From the NCBI RefSeq assembly GCF_004011175.1, contig NZ_RQXX01000002.1:62001-126000 (forward strand): a stretch of 64,000 nucleotides of DNA, read 5' to 3'. Position numbers and translations under genes: made by a program. Source of the stretch: Mesobaculum littorinae. GTDB lineage: Bacteria; Pseudomonadota; Alphaproteobacteria; Rhodobacterales; Rhodobacteraceae. Below the pieces are notes generated by a model. That model saw only the letters and a list, made by a program, of their open reading frames with translations, was not told where the DNA came from and searched no databases. This document shows, piece after piece, positions 17,514 through 26,149 of the stretch. Numbering within the stretch: position 1 is the first letter of the stretch; every line of letters starts with the position of its first letter.

Positions 17514-18803
17514 ATGCGGGTGATCGACAGCCATACCGGGGGCGAGCCCACGCGCGTCATCCTGGACGGGTTTCCCGATCTGGGCGCGGGGCCGCTTGCC
17601 GACCGGGCCGCGCGGCTGGCGGGGCCGCATCGCGACGCCTACCGCGCCGTGGTGCTTGAGCCACGCGGGCAGGTGGCGATGGTGGGGGCACTGCTGGTGC
17701 CGCCGACCGATCCCGGCTGCGTCACCGGTGTGATCTTCTTCGACGTGGCCGCGGTGCTGGGGATGTGCGGGCACGGCACCATCGGTGTGGCCGTGACGCT
17801 GGTCAGGCTGGGGCGCATCGGGATCGGGCGCCACCGGATCGAAACCCCTGCTGGCATCGTGACGGTCGAGGTGCATGACCCCGCCACCGTCACCGTGACC
17901 AACATCGAAAGCCGCCGGTCCGCGGCAGGCGTCGCGGTCGACGTGCCCGGGCTGGGGCGGTTGACGGGCGATGTCGCCTATGGCGGCAACTGGTTCTACC
18001 TGGTCGAGGACAGCCCCCTGCCGGTCGAGCCCGCCAACATTCCGCGCCTGACGGAGGCTGCGATCGCGACCCGCTCGGCGCTGGCGCAGGCCGGAATAAC
18101 GGGCGATGACGGGGCGGCCATCGACCACGTCATCTTTTACGGGCCCGCGGGCGAAGGGGCGTCGCATGGCGAGCTGACCGCGCCGGAGCGGAGCCAGGCG
18201 GGGCGGAGACATGCGGAGCTGAGACAGGCGCATCTGAGACAGGCGGGGCCGGGCGAAACGGGATCGGCGGAGGCAGGCGCTTCCCGGGGCAGGGCGCCGC
18301 AGGCAGGCACCGCCCATGGCGGCAGCGCGCAGCCCGGGAGCAGGGCGGCAGCGTGGGCAGTGTCCGGGCCGGCGCCGTCGCCGTCCGCCCCCGGTAGTGC
18401 GGGGCAGCCCGGCATGGACCAGTCTGGGGCCGGCAGATCCGGGCCGGACCAACCCGGGGCGGGCCAACCCGGGGACGGCCAATCAATTCCGCCTCGGATG
18501 GGCCTCTCCGGCGAAGTGCCGTCCAGCCGCAACTTCGTGCTCTGCCCCGACGACGCCTATGACCGGTCGCCCTGCGGCACCGGGTGTTCGGCGCGGCTGG
18601 CCTGCCTTGCCGCCGACGGGCGTCTGGCCGAAGGGGTGGAGATCGTGCAGCACAGCATCATAGGGTCGACCTACCGCCTGTCGTGGCACAGGGGGGGCGC
18701 GGGCGGCGTGATCCCGTCCATCACCGGCCGCGCCTACGTGATGGCCGAGGCCACGCTGATCTTCGACCCGGCGGACCCGTTCCGCACCGGCATCGCGCTC
18801 TGA
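17514..18803 (+). CDS. hypE: 4-hydroxyproline 2-epimerase with a long repeat insertion
   Basis: A proline racemase-fold enzyme converting trans-4-hydroxy-L-proline to cis-4-hydroxy-D-proline. Both catalytic cysteines are present: Cys85 in GMCGHGTIG and Cys354 in YDRSPCGTGCSA. Family members are about 310-345 residues, whereas this one has 429. The extra length is a low-complexity block at about residues 213-336 that separates VIFYGPAGEG from PSSRNFVLCP, which normally lie almost side by side. The insertion is in frame and the flanking folds are intact, so the enzyme may still work if the block loops out. GAGG at 17500-17503 precedes the ATG, which begins MRVIDSHTGGEP as in the family. Confidence 0.9.
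   Translation: MRVIDSHTGGEPTRVILDGFPDLGAGPLADRAARLAGPHRDAYRAVVLEPRGQVAMVGALLVPPTDPGCVTGVIFFDVAAVLGMCGHGTIGVAVTLVRLGRIGIGRHRIETPAGIVTVEVHDPATVTVTNIESRRSAAGVAVDVPGLGRLTGDVAYGGNWFYLVEDSPLPVEPANIPRLTEAAIATRSALAQAGITGDDGAAIDHVIFYGPAGEGASHGELTAPERSQAGRRHAELRQAHLRQAGPGETGSAEAGASRGRAPQAGTAHGGSAQPGSRAAAWAVSGPAPSPSAPGSAGQPGMDQSGAGRSGPDQPGAGQPGDGQSIPPRMGLSGEVPSSRNFVLCPDDAYDRSPCGTGCSARLACLAADGRLAEGVEIVQHSIIGSTYRLSWHRGGAGGVIPSITGRAYVMAEATLIFDPADPFRTGIAL
18150..18521 (+). repeat. Low-complexity 15 bp-periodic insertion inside the epimerase gene
   Basis: About 124 codons rich in Ala, Gly, Gln, Ser and Pro. The first part repeats AELRQ-AHLRQ (units such as CGGAGCTGAGACAGG). The last part repeats MDQSG-AGRSG-PDQPG-AGQPG-DGQ. 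Both have a 15 base (5 codon) period. The block contains no stop in the gene's frame. Confidence 0.75.
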
Positions 18804-18851
18804 CCGGGCGCGGCGCGCCGGGGCGGGGCAGGACACCGACAGGAGCCGCGC

Positions 18852-20210
18852 ATGATCCTTCCTCCCGGGGCACACACCACTGGCCCGACCGACCAAGGGC
18901 ACCACGGCAGCGATCCGCACGCGCCGGGCGCCCCGGGGCGCCGGGTCACCGTGATCGGCGCGGGGATCGTCGGCGTCACCACGGCACTCGCGCTGCAGAT
19001 CGCCGGCCATGCCGTCACCCTGCTGGACCGTGGCGCGGTCGCGGGGGGCACCTCGGGCGGCAACGCGGGGGCCTTTGCCTTTTCGGACATCGAGCCGCTG
19101 GCCTCGCCGGGGATCCTGCGCAAGGCGCCGGGGTGGCTCATGGATCCGCTGGGCCCGCTGTCGCTGCGGCCGGGGCACGCGGTGCGGATGCTGCCGTGGC
19201 TCTACCATTTCTGGCGGTCGGGCCAGCCGGGGCGGCAGGCCGGGGCCATCGCCGCGCAGGCCCGGCTGATGGACCTGTCGCGCGCCGCGCTCGACCGGCT
19301 GCTCCCCGCCGTCGAGGGGGCGGCGCTGGTCCGGCGCGAAGGGCAGCTGCAGGTCTACGAAGGCGCGGCCGAGTTCCGCGCCAGCCTTCCCGCGTGGGAA
19401 CTGAAGCGCGCCCACGGCATCGCCTTCGACCTGCTGGGCGGGCCCGGCGCCCTTGCCGAAATCCAGCCGGGGCTGGCGCCGCGCTTTACCCACGCGGGCT
19501 TTGTGCCCGGTTGGCTGAACGTCACCGACCCGCTGCTCTGGACGCGGCATCTGGCCCAATCCTTCGTCGCCGCCGGCGGCATGATTGCGCGGGGCGAGGT
19601 GCGGGGGCTGACCCAGCGCGACCACGGGGTCGAGATCGCCACGCCCGACGGCCCGCGCCACGCGGATCAGGTCGTGGTGGCGGCGGGGGCGTGGTCGCAC
19701 CGGCTGGCCCGGACGCTGGGCGACCGGATCCCGCTGGAGACCGAGCGCGGCTACAACACGACCTTTCCCGACGCGCGCATCGCCGAGGGGATCGACCTGC
19801 GCACCCATGTCACCTTTGTCCGGCACGGCTTCGTCGTGTCGCGGGTGGGGGAGGGGCTGCGGATCGGCGGCGCGGTCGAGCTGGGCGGGCTGCGCCTGCC
19901 ACCCGACTATCGCCGCGCCGACGTGCTGGTCGGCAAGGCAAGGACGTTCTTTCCCGGATTCGATCCCACGGGCGGCACGCGTTGGATGGGATTCCGCCCG
20001 TCGATGCCCGACAGCCTGCCCGCGATCGGCCGCTCGCCGCGCGCGCCCGGGGTGATCTATGCCTTCGGTCACGGGCACCTGGGCCTCACGCAATCCGCGG
20101 CGACGGCCGAGCTGGTCGCCGCGCTGGCCGCGGGCCGGCAACCCGCGCTCGACCTCGCGCCCTACGCGCCGCTGCGCTTCGGCGGAGCGCCGCGTGGCGA
20201 CGGGACATGA
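18852..20210 (+). CDS. FAD-dependent D-amino-acid (D-hydroxyproline) dehydrogenase
   Basis: This 452-residue DadA-type flavoprotein has the FAD-binding motif VIGAGIVGVTTALAL at residues 34-48, GGTSGGNAG shortly after, and the closing GVIYAFGHGHLGLTQSAAT typical of this oxidoreductase family. In the hydroxyproline pathway it would oxidise cis-4-hydroxy-D-proline to the pyrroline used by the deaminase gene upstream. The first 30 residues are a His/Pro/Gly-rich extension. AGGAG at 18841-18845, 6 bases ahead of the ATG, supports that long start. It lies 48 bases behind the epimerase gene and is the last gene of the operon. Confidence 0.85.
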   Translation: MILPPGAHTTGPTDQGHHGSDPHAPGAPGRRVTVIGAGIVGVTTALALQIAGHAVTLLDRGAVAGGTSGGNAGAFAFSDIEPLASPGILRKAPGWLMDPLGPLSLRPGHAVRMLPWLYHFWRSGQPGRQAGAIAAQARLMDLSRAALDRLLPAVEGAALVRREGQLQVYEGAAEFRASLPAWELKRAHGIAFDLLGGPGALAEIQPGLAPRFTHAGFVPGWLNVTDPLLWTRHLAQSFVAAGGMIARGEVRGLTQRDHGVEIATPDGPRHADQVVVAAGAWSHRLARTLGDRIPLETERGYNTTFPDARIAEGIDLRTHVTFVRHGFVVSRVGEGLRIGGAVELGGLRLPPDYRRADVLVGKARTFFPGFDPTGGTRWMGFRPSMPDSLPAIGRSPRAPGVIYAFGHGHLGLTQSAATAELVAALAAGRQPALDLAPYAPLRFGGAPRGDGT

Positions 20211-20263
20211 CGCGCAGGCGCGGAGCGCCCGACCACAGCTCCCAGCGCGGTCGATATTAAAGG

Positions 20264-20290
20264 TTGACCGAAACGGTCGGAAAAACTAGG
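20264..20290 (+). promoter_or_regulatory. Palindrome and possible promoter ahead of the iron-transport operon
   Basis: TTGACC at 20264-20269 could be a -35 element. It overlaps the inverted repeat GACCG-AAA-CGGTC (20266-20278), followed by an A-run. This lies 44 bases before the binding-protein start and could be an operator for an iron-responsive regulator. I cannot match it to a specific regulator's consensus. Confidence 0.35.
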
Positions 20291-20321
20291 CCTCGCATCG
20301 TTCGTCACCTGAGGTTTTCCG

Positions 20322-21458
20322 ATGCACCTTCGTCTCATGCTCTGCGCCTCTGCGCTGGGCCTCTCCGCCGCCAGCCTTGCGCACGCCGATCCCATCACCC
20401 TGACCGACATCGCCGGTCGCGAGGTCACGGTCGACGCGCCGGTCGAGCGCGTGATCCTGGGCGAGGGCCGGCAGATCTTCTTCACCTCCGTTCTCGACGG
20501 GAATGATCCCTTTGCCCGCGTCGTGGGCTGGCGCGACGATCTGGCCGATGCCGCGCCGGAAAGCTATGCCGCCTATGCCGAGAAGTTTCCCGAACTGACC
20601 GAGATCCCGACCTTCGGCGGCTTCAAGGACGGCACCTTCGACATCGAACAGGCGGTGTCGCTCGATCCCGACGTGATGCTGATGAACCTTGAGTCCAAGG
20701 CCGCCACGGACGAGGCGGATTACGAGGAGAAGCTTGCCAAGGTCGGTATTCCGATCGTCTACGTGGATTTCCGAGAAAAGCCCTTTGAACACACCCAGCA
20801 GTCGATGGAGATCATCGGCGCGCTGTTCGGGGAAGAGGACCGCGCGGCCGAGTTCAACGCCTTCTACGACGCGCAGATGGCGCGGGTCACCGACGTGATC
20901 GACGCGCAGCAGGACCTGGAGCGCCCGCTGACCTTCGTCGAACGCGCGGGCGGGTATTCCGAGGATTGCTGCATGTCCTTCGGCGACGGCAATTTCGGCC
21001 GCTTCGTCGAACTGGCGGGCGGGCGGAACATGGCCAGCCCCTTCATCCCCGGCACCTTCGGCACGGTGAACCCCGAACAGGTCATCGCCTCGGATCCCGA
21101 CCAGATCGTCGTGACGGGCGGCAACTGGGAGGCCTACGTGCCGGGCGGGGCCTGGGTCGGCGTGGGCCCCGGGCTCGATCAGGCCGAGGCGCGGCGCAAG
21201 CTGGCCGCCCTGACCGAACGGCCCGCCTTTACCGGCGTTGCGGCGGTCGAATCCGGGCAGGTCCATGCGATCTGGCACCAGTTCTACAACAACCCCTACA
21301 GCTTCGTCGCCGTGCAAAGGCTGGCGACATGGCTGCACCCCGATCTCTTTCCCGACCTCGACCCCGAGGCGACGCTGAAGGAGCTGCACGACCGCTTCCT
21401 GCCCGTCGACTACCAGCCGGGCTACTGGGTGTCGCTGGACGCGACGCCCGCGAACTGA
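20322..21458 (+). CDS. Periplasmic iron/siderophore-binding protein of an ABC transporter
   Basis: A 378-residue class III solute-binding protein (FepB/BtuF-like). A signal peptide ends at about residue 23 (LRLMLCASALGLSAASLAHA). The mature part has ITLTDIAGREVTVDAPVERV, LDPDVMLMNLE and VNPEQVIASDPDQIVVTGG, all usual for siderophore- or haem-binding proteins. No lipobox cysteine is seen, so it should be free in the periplasm. FecCD-type permease and ATPase genes follow, making a complete importer. The exact ligand (Fe-siderophore, haem or cobalamin) cannot be read from sequence. Confidence 0.87.
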   Translation: MHLRLMLCASALGLSAASLAHADPITLTDIAGREVTVDAPVERVILGEGRQIFFTSVLDGNDPFARVVGWRDDLADAAPESYAAYAEKFPELTEIPTFGGFKDGTFDIEQAVSLDPDVMLMNLESKAATDEADYEEKLAKVGIPIVYVDFREKPFEHTQQSMEIIGALFGEEDRAAEFNAFYDAQMARVTDVIDAQQDLERPLTFVERAGGYSEDCCMSFGDGNFGRFVELAGGRNMASPFIPGTFGTVNPEQVIASDPDQIVVTGGNWEAYVPGGAWVGVGPGLDQAEARRKLAALTERPAFTGVAAVESGQVHAIWHQFYNNPYSFVAVQRLATWLHPDLFPDLDPEATLKELHDRFLPVDYQPGYWVSLDATPAN

Positions 21459-21466
21459 TCCCGACA

Positions 21467-21492
21467 GGGTGGCCCCCGTGCCGGGGCCGCCC
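21467..21492 (+). terminator. Stem-loop between binding-protein and permease genes
   Basis: GGGTGGCCCC and GGGGCCGCCC form a 10-pair stem with one G-T pair and a 6-base loop, starting 9 bases after the stop codon. No T-run follows. It probably stabilises or attenuates the message, so that binding protein is made in excess of the membrane parts. Confidence 0.5.
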
Positions 21493-21510
21493 CTTGCCCG
21501 AGGGCCGCGC

Positions 21511-22572
21511 ATGACCAGCCTGTCGACCGACGCCATTCCCCATGCCCAAAGCTATCGCGGCCTCGTCGCGCGGCGGCTGGCGATCCTTGTCGGGCTTGCC
21601 GCGGTTCTGGTGCTGTCGGTCGCGGTGGACGTGTCGCTCGGGCCCGCGCGCTATGCGCTGGGCGACGTTCTGCGCACGATCGTCGCGCCCGGCGCGGCGG
21701 ACCTGCAGATGCGCGTCGTGATCTGGGACATCCGCATGCCGATGGCCCTTCTGGCCGTGACGGTGGGCGCCAGCCTGTCGCTGGCGGGCGCGCAGATGCA
21801 GACGATCCTCGCCAACCCACTGGCCAGCCCCTTCACGCTGGGCCTTTCGGCGGCGGCGAGCTTCGGCGCCGCGCTGGCGATGGTGCTGGGCGTGGCTATC
21901 TTTCCCGCGGCGGTGGGGCTGATGGTGCCGATCAACGCCTTTGCCATGGCGATGGCCGCGTCGCTTTTGATCTTCGGGCTGTCCACGCTGCGGGGTGTCA
22001 CGGTGGAAACCATCGTGCTTCTGGGCATCGCGCTGGTCTTTTCGTTCAACGCGGCGTTGGCACTGCTGCAATACTTCGCGTCCGACCAGGCGCTGTCGGC
22101 CGTGGTGTTCTGGACCATGGGGAGCCTGACCAAGGCGACCTGGGGCAAGGTGGCGATCACCGCCGCGATCCTGGCGCTGTGTACGCCGCTCTTTGCCCGC
22201 CGCGCCTGGGCGCTGACCGCGATCCGGCTGGGCGAGGCGCGCGCCGCGGCTATGGGTGTGCCGGTCCGGCGGCTGCGGCTCGAGGCGCTGGTGCTGGTGT
22301 CGGTGCTGGCGGCGGTGCCGGTCAGCTTTGTGGGCACCATCGGCTTCATCGGCATCGTCGGCCCGCACGTCGCGCGGCTGCTGCTGGGCGAGGATCAGAG
22401 GTTCTTCCTGCCCGGCGCCATGTTGTCGGGCGCCGTGATCCTGTCGGCTACCTCGGTGCTGTCCAAGGCGCTGTTGCCGGGGGCGGTCCTGCCCATCGGC
22501 ATCATCACCGCGCTGGTCGGCGTGCCCTTCTTCGCGGCACTGATCCTGACGAAGGGACGCAAGGCATGGTAA
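21511..22572 (+). CDS. FecCD-family iron ABC transporter permease
   Basis: This is a 353-residue polytopic membrane protein. LSLAGAQMQTILANPLASPFTLG is split here as LAGAQMQTILANP then LASPFTLG, the signature of FecCD permeases. Near the C-terminus FVGTIGFIGIVGPHVARLL is equally diagnostic. About nine to ten hydrophobic spans are visible. The ATG chosen is the one that begins MTSLSTD. An in-frame ATG 42 bases upstream falls in the stem-loop region. The gene overlaps the ATPase gene by 7 bases. Confidence 0.93.
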   Translation: MTSLSTDAIPHAQSYRGLVARRLAILVGLAAVLVLSVAVDVSLGPARYALGDVLRTIVAPGAADLQMRVVIWDIRMPMALLAVTVGASLSLAGAQMQTILANPLASPFTLGLSAAASFGAALAMVLGVAIFPAAVGLMVPINAFAMAMAASLLIFGLSTLRGVTVETIVLLGIALVFSFNAALALLQYFASDQALSAVVFWTMGSLTKATWGKVAITAAILALCTPLFARRAWALTAIRLGEARAAAMGVPVRRLRLEALVLVSVLAAVPVSFVGTIGFIGIVGPHVARLLLGEDQRFFLPGAMLSGAVILSATSVLSKALLPGAVLPIGIITALVGVPFFAALILTKGRKAW

Positions 22573-23333
22573 GCCTCGCCCTCGAACAAGTGGGCGCCCG
22601 CTATGGCCGGCGCGAGATCCTGTCGGATGCCACATGCGCGCCCGTCGCGGGCGGCGGGCTGACCGCGCTGGTGGGGGCCAACGCGGCGGGGAAATCCACG
22701 CTTTTCCGCCGGATTGCCGGACAGTTGCGCGGGCCGGGCATCGTCCGGCTGGAGGGGGCCGCCCCCCATGACCTGCGCTACATGCCCCAAGACACGGGGA
22801 TGAGCGCGGCGCTGACCGTCTACGAATCCGTCATCCTCGCGCTCAAGCAGGGCGGCGGCGGCTGGCGGCTGTCGGCGGCGGAGCTGGCGGCGGTGGACGA
22901 CGTGCTGCACCGCTTCGGCCTGGCTGACCTGGCACAGCGGCAACTGCCCGAGCTGTCGGGCGGGCAGCGGCAGTCGGTGTCGATCGCGCAGACGCTGGTG
23001 TCGCAGCCCAAGGTGGTGCTTATGGACGAGCCGACATCGGCGCTCGACCTCTTCCGCCAGTACGAGATCCTCGAGGCGCTGCGCCGCTACGCCGAGGAGA
23101 CAGGCGCGGTGGTTATCCTTGCGCTGCACGACCTTAACCAGGTGATGCGGGCCTGTGCCACGACCCTGGCACTGGCCGAGGGGCGGATCATCGCCGCGGG
23201 CCCGACGCTCGAGGTGCTGACGCCCGAGATGATCAGCAGGCTCTACGGCATCGACAGCCGGGTCGAGCGCTGTTCGCGCGGCTGCCCGATGATGATCGTC
23301 GATGGCCCGTCGGGCCAGGCGCGGGCGGGCTAG
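22566..23333 (+). CDS. Iron ABC transporter ATP-binding protein
   Basis: The product is a 255-residue FecE/FepC-type ATPase. Walker A is GANAAGKST, where the usual second Gly of GxxGxGKST is Ala. The signature LSGGQRQSVSIAQ, Walker B VVLMDEPTSALD and the switch His in ALHDLNQV are all present. The C-terminal CSRGCPMMIVDG is typical of this subfamily. It energises uptake through the permease encoded just upstream. A plus/minus convergence follows, and the 74 bases up to the P450 gene contain a small repeat array. Confidence 0.93.
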   Translation: MVSLALEQVGARYGRREILSDATCAPVAGGGLTALVGANAAGKSTLFRRIAGQLRGPGIVRLEGAAPHDLRYMPQDTGMSAALTVYESVILALKQGGGGWRLSAAELAAVDDVLHRFGLADLAQRQLPELSGGQRQSVSIAQTLVSQPKVVLMDEPTSALDLFRQYEILEALRRYAEETGAVVILALHDLNQVMRACATTLALAEGRIIAAGPTLEVLTPEMISRLYGIDSRVERCSRGCPMMIVDGPSGQARAG

Positions 23334-23379
23334 GGGGCCGCGCGCGGACCTGACTGCGGGGCGCTGCGTGGGTGGTCGG

Positions 23380-23421
23380 TCAAGCGAGGTCGGGCAAGCG
23401 AGGTCAGTCAGGCGAGGTCGA
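23380..23421 (+). repeat. Three 14 bp tandem units at the end of the P450 gene
   Basis: The units TCAAGCGAGGTCGG, GCAAGCGAGGTCAG and TCAGGCGAGGTCGA lie head to tail. The third one supplies the last codons and the stop of the minus-strand P450 gene, so the array appears to have grown outward from the gene end. Confidence 0.65.
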
Positions 23422-24622
23422 TCAGCATCCGGTCGCGCGGCAGCCCGGGCAGGGATGTCATGTCAAGCGTCAGGTCCTGCGGCGGCACCTGCCAGTCACG
23501 GGCGGCAAGCCAGCGCGCGACCTCTTCCATGATGCCCTTCGTGAACCACTCGCCGGGGCAGCGATGCCCGGTGGCATGGTCGCCGCCGCCCTGCGGGATC
23601 AGCGTGAAGGCATCGCCGCGCCAGTCGTGAAACCTGTCCGGGCTGAACCGGCCCGGCGCGGCCCAGGCTCGCGCGTCCCGGTTGGTGCCCCAGATGTCCA
23701 GCACGGTGGGCGTGCCCGCAGGTATCGGCACCCCGTCCCAGTCGGTGTCGCGACGCGCCCGGGCGATCAGCATCGGAAAGAACGGCGCGGTGCGGCGCAC
23801 CTCCTGCACGATATCGGGGATCCTGTCACGTGTCGCGTCGGGAGCCGTGCGCATCTGTTCGGCGACGTCGGGATGCGCGTGCATGGCATGGACGAGAAAG
23901 GTCACGAAGGCCGAGATCGCGACCGTGGGGCGCAGCACGTTCAAAAGCTCGACCGCCGCGGTGCGCGGAGGCAGTCGCCGCCCGGCGGGATCGCGCCAGA
24001 GCGCGATTTCGCGCAGCGCAGTGTTCGGGGGTGGGGACAGATCGCCCGAGCGCACCGCGGCGATCAGCCGCTCGGCCCAGTCGTCGGCGGCGCGGCGGGC
24101 CGTGATACCGCCCAGCACCGACGGCGAAACCGGCACCGCATGTTCGAAAAGCTCGGAGAGCATGCGCGTGCGCCGCCCGAGCTCGTGGTCGGGCAGGGGC
24201 ACCCCGGCCCAGTCGCAGACGGCGCGGGTCAGCACCCGCTCGGCCGCGTCCTGCACCGCGATCCGGCCCGACAGCCGGTCAAGCCCGCGGCGCACCCGGT
24301 CGGTCAGTTCGCTCACCCGGTCCGGGCCCACCAGCCGCAGAAACAGGGCCTTGCGTGCGCGGTGGTCGGGCCCGTCCAGCCCCTGTACCCCGCCACGTCC
24401 GAAAAGCGTGAGCTTGAGGAACAGCGGCGCGGCCTCCGCGCGGTGAAAGGCGTCGGAATAGAAGTGCCGGGCGGCGGCGGGGCCGGTCAGGAACACGGTC
24501 TTCCGCAGCATCAGGCGCGCGGTGAAGGCATCGCCGTCGCACCCCCGGGCTTGGCGCGAGACAAAGCGATAGGGATCGCGGGCAAGGGCGAGCGAGACGT
24601 CGAAGGGCGCATGTCGGGTCAT
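23408..24622 (-). CDS. CYP152-type fatty-acid peroxygenase (cytochrome P450)
   Basis: A 404-residue soluble P450. The haem loop PQGGGDHATGHRCPGEW (343-359, Cys355 as haem ligand) and LRPTVAIS (230-237, Arg231-Pro232 replacing the acid-alcohol pair) are hallmarks of CYP152, which uses H2O2 to hydroxylate fatty acids that bind the Arg by their carboxylate. GVQGLDG has Gln80 at the position that is His in the alkene-forming OleT enzymes, so alpha/beta-hydroxylation is predicted rather than decarboxylation. The frame is open much further upstream, but homology begins at MTRHAPFDVS. The neighbouring flavin oxidoreductase is on the same strand, 152 bases upstream. Confidence 0.9.
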   Translation of the reverse strand: MTRHAPFDVSLALARDPYRFVSRQARGCDGDAFTARLMLRKTVFLTGPAAARHFYSDAFHRAEAAPLFLKLTLFGRGGVQGLDGPDHRARKALFLRLVGPDRVSELTDRVRRGLDRLSGRIAVQDAAERVLTRAVCDWAGVPLPDHELGRRTRMLSELFEHAVPVSPSVLGGITARRAADDWAERLIAAVRSGDLSPPPNTALREIALWRDPAGRRLPPRTAAVELLNVLRPTVAISAFVTFLVHAMHAHPDVAEQMRTAPDATRDRIPDIVQEVRRTAPFFPMLIARARRDTDWDGVPIPAGTPTVLDIWGTNRDARAWAAPGRFSPDRFHDWRGDAFTLIPQGGGDHATGHRCPGEWFTKGIMEEVARWLAARDWQVPPQDLTLDMTSLPGLPRDRMLIDLA

Positions 24623-24774
24623 GCCGCCGCAACGGCGCACAGGCCCGGCGGTTCCCTCAGGGTCCCGCCGCGCCCGCCTCACGCCGCGCACTTGTCCCGC
24701 CGGTGTCGCGACCCTTCCGGTGGTCGCGCCCGGCTGCCCTGCGCCGGGTCCACAGGAGGGCCTGGGCCGTGGGC

Positions 24775-25770
24775 TCAGGCAGCGGCGCGCCTTTCGCCCA
24801 GAACGTCGGCCGCGATCTCGAACGAGCGTTTGCGCGCCTCGTGGTCGTGGATCTGGCCCGTCAGGATCACCTCGTCGGGGCGGTAGGCCTCGATGAACCC
24901 GTCCAGCTGGGTGCGCACGCTCGAAGGGCTGCCGACGGCGGTGATCCGCAGCGCCTCGTCCACGCCGGCGCGCAACTGCGGGCCGATCTCGGCATCGATA
25001 TCCTCGACCGGGCGGGGCAGCTTGCCGGGCTGGCCCGACCGCAGCCGGGCAAAGGCCTGCTGCATCGAGGTGCGCAGGTACCGGCCCTCGTCGTCCGTGT
25101 CGGCGGCAAAGACGTTGACGGCCAGCATGAAATGCGGCCGGTCGAGCGTGGGCGACGGCTTGAAATACCGCCGATAGACCTCGGCCGCCTGATCCAGCGC
25201 ACCGGGCGCGAAATGCGAGGCAAAGGCGTAGGGCAGTCCCAGGTGCGCCGCGAGCTGCGCGCCGTAAAGGGACGAGCCCAGCATCCACACGGGCACATGC
25301 GTGCCTTCGCCGGGAAGTGCGCGCACCGCGGCACCGGGGCGCGGGTCGCCCAGGTAGGTCATCAACTCGACCACGTCGTCGGGAAAGCTGTCGGTCATGT
25401 CGCGCGACCGGCGCAGCGCGCGGGCCACCGCCATGTCGCCGCCGGGCGCACGGCCAAGGCCAAGGTCGATGCGGCCGGGGTGGATCGTTGCCAGCGTGCC
25501 GAATTGTTCGGCGATGGCGAGAGGGGCGTGGTTGGGCAGCATCACGCCGCCCGCCCCGACGCGGATGGTCGAGGTCGCATCGGCCACGTGCCCCAGCAGG
25601 ACCGAGGTCGCGGCGCTGGCGATTCCGGCCATGTTGTGGTGCTCGGCCATCCAGAACCGGTGATAGCCCCAGCTTTCTGCCGCGCGCGCAAGGTCGACGG
25701 AATTGGCGATGGCCTGACCTGCATCGCTGCCTTCGGGGACGGGCGCGAGATCGAGCATGGAATAGCGCAT
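24775..25770 (-). CDS. LLM-class flavin-dependent oxidoreductase (luciferase-like)
   Basis: This 331-residue bacterial-luciferase-fold protein belongs to the group usually annotated as LLM-class or alkanal-monooxygenase-like (YhbW-type). Typical parts are [50 protein letters not shown] and [14 protein letters not shown], then [20 protein letters not shown]. Such enzymes use reduced flavin from a separate reductase. The physiological substrate is unknown. I chose the start at MRYSMLDL, which is where homology begins, and codons further upstream are low-complexity. It might act on the same aliphatic substrates as the P450 behind it, but this is only suggested by position. Confidence 0.85.
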   Translation of the reverse strand: MRYSMLDLAPVPEGSDAGQAIANSVDLARAAESWGYHRFWMAEHHNMAGIASAATSVLLGHVADATSTIRVGAGGVMLPNHAPLAIAEQFGTLATIHPGRIDLGLGRAPGGDMAVARALRRSRDMTDSFPDDVVELMTYLGDPRPGAAVRALPGEGTHVPVWMLGSSLYGAQLAAHLGLPYAFASHFAPGALDQAAEVYRRYFKPSPTLDRPHFMLAVNVFAADTDDEGRYLRTSMQQAFARLRSGQPGKLPRPVEDIDAEIGPQLRAGVDEALRITAVGSPSSVRTQLDGFIEAYRPDEVILTGQIHDHEARKRSFEIAADVLGERRAAA

Positions 25771-26149
25771 GGGATCGGATCCTGTTCTTCTGGTTCCTTC
25801 GAGATGGGCGCCCGGCAGCGTATCGACAAGGGTTGCCGCGGCTGCGCCCCCGACGTCGCGCGGCCGACGTGGCATACGACGACGCCTGCCGCCACTGCGG
25901 CCACCCGAACAGCAGGTGGCGGCCGTCTGCGTCGCGGCGGCGTGGGGAAGGGGGGCACTGGGCGAAACGGGAGAGTGTCGTGCGCGACGGTCACTCGGCC
26001 GGGCAGCCGGGGTTGGTATCGGGGCCGCCGTGCCCGGGCTCGTCCCCCCGGGACGGGGAGGGGGTGGGGCCCGTAAAACGCAAGGGGCGGATGCACAACG
26101 GATCGCCCCTCCTCTCCCGGTGCAGGGGGGAGGCTGGTTCAGCGTGGCG
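25771..26149. other. Non-coding stretch with a terminator-like hairpin
   Basis: GC-rich spacer between two minus-strand genes, with no plausible gene. The only clear structure is the hairpin at 26083-26109, described separately. The promoter of the flavin oxidoreductase gene should lie in its left part, but I see no convincing -35/-10 pair. Confidence 0.5.
26073..26109 (-). terminator. Probable terminator of the ugp operon
   Basis: Read on the minus strand, AGGGGCG and CGCCCCT form a 7-pair stem with a loop of about 13 bases. The downstream sequence TGCGTTTTA contains a short T-run. It lies 41 bases after the last gene of the ugp operon, as expected for its intrinsic terminator. Confidence 0.5.

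Noticed and set aside
18150-18521. A true pentapeptide-repeat protein domain inside the epimerase.
   Set aside because: Only two or three units fit an A(D/N)LXX-like pattern. The rest is Gly/Gln/Pro-rich and would not build the beta-helix.
23380-23421. A CRISPR fragment.
   Set aside because: Units are 14 bp, directly adjacent without spacers, and there are no cas genes nearby.
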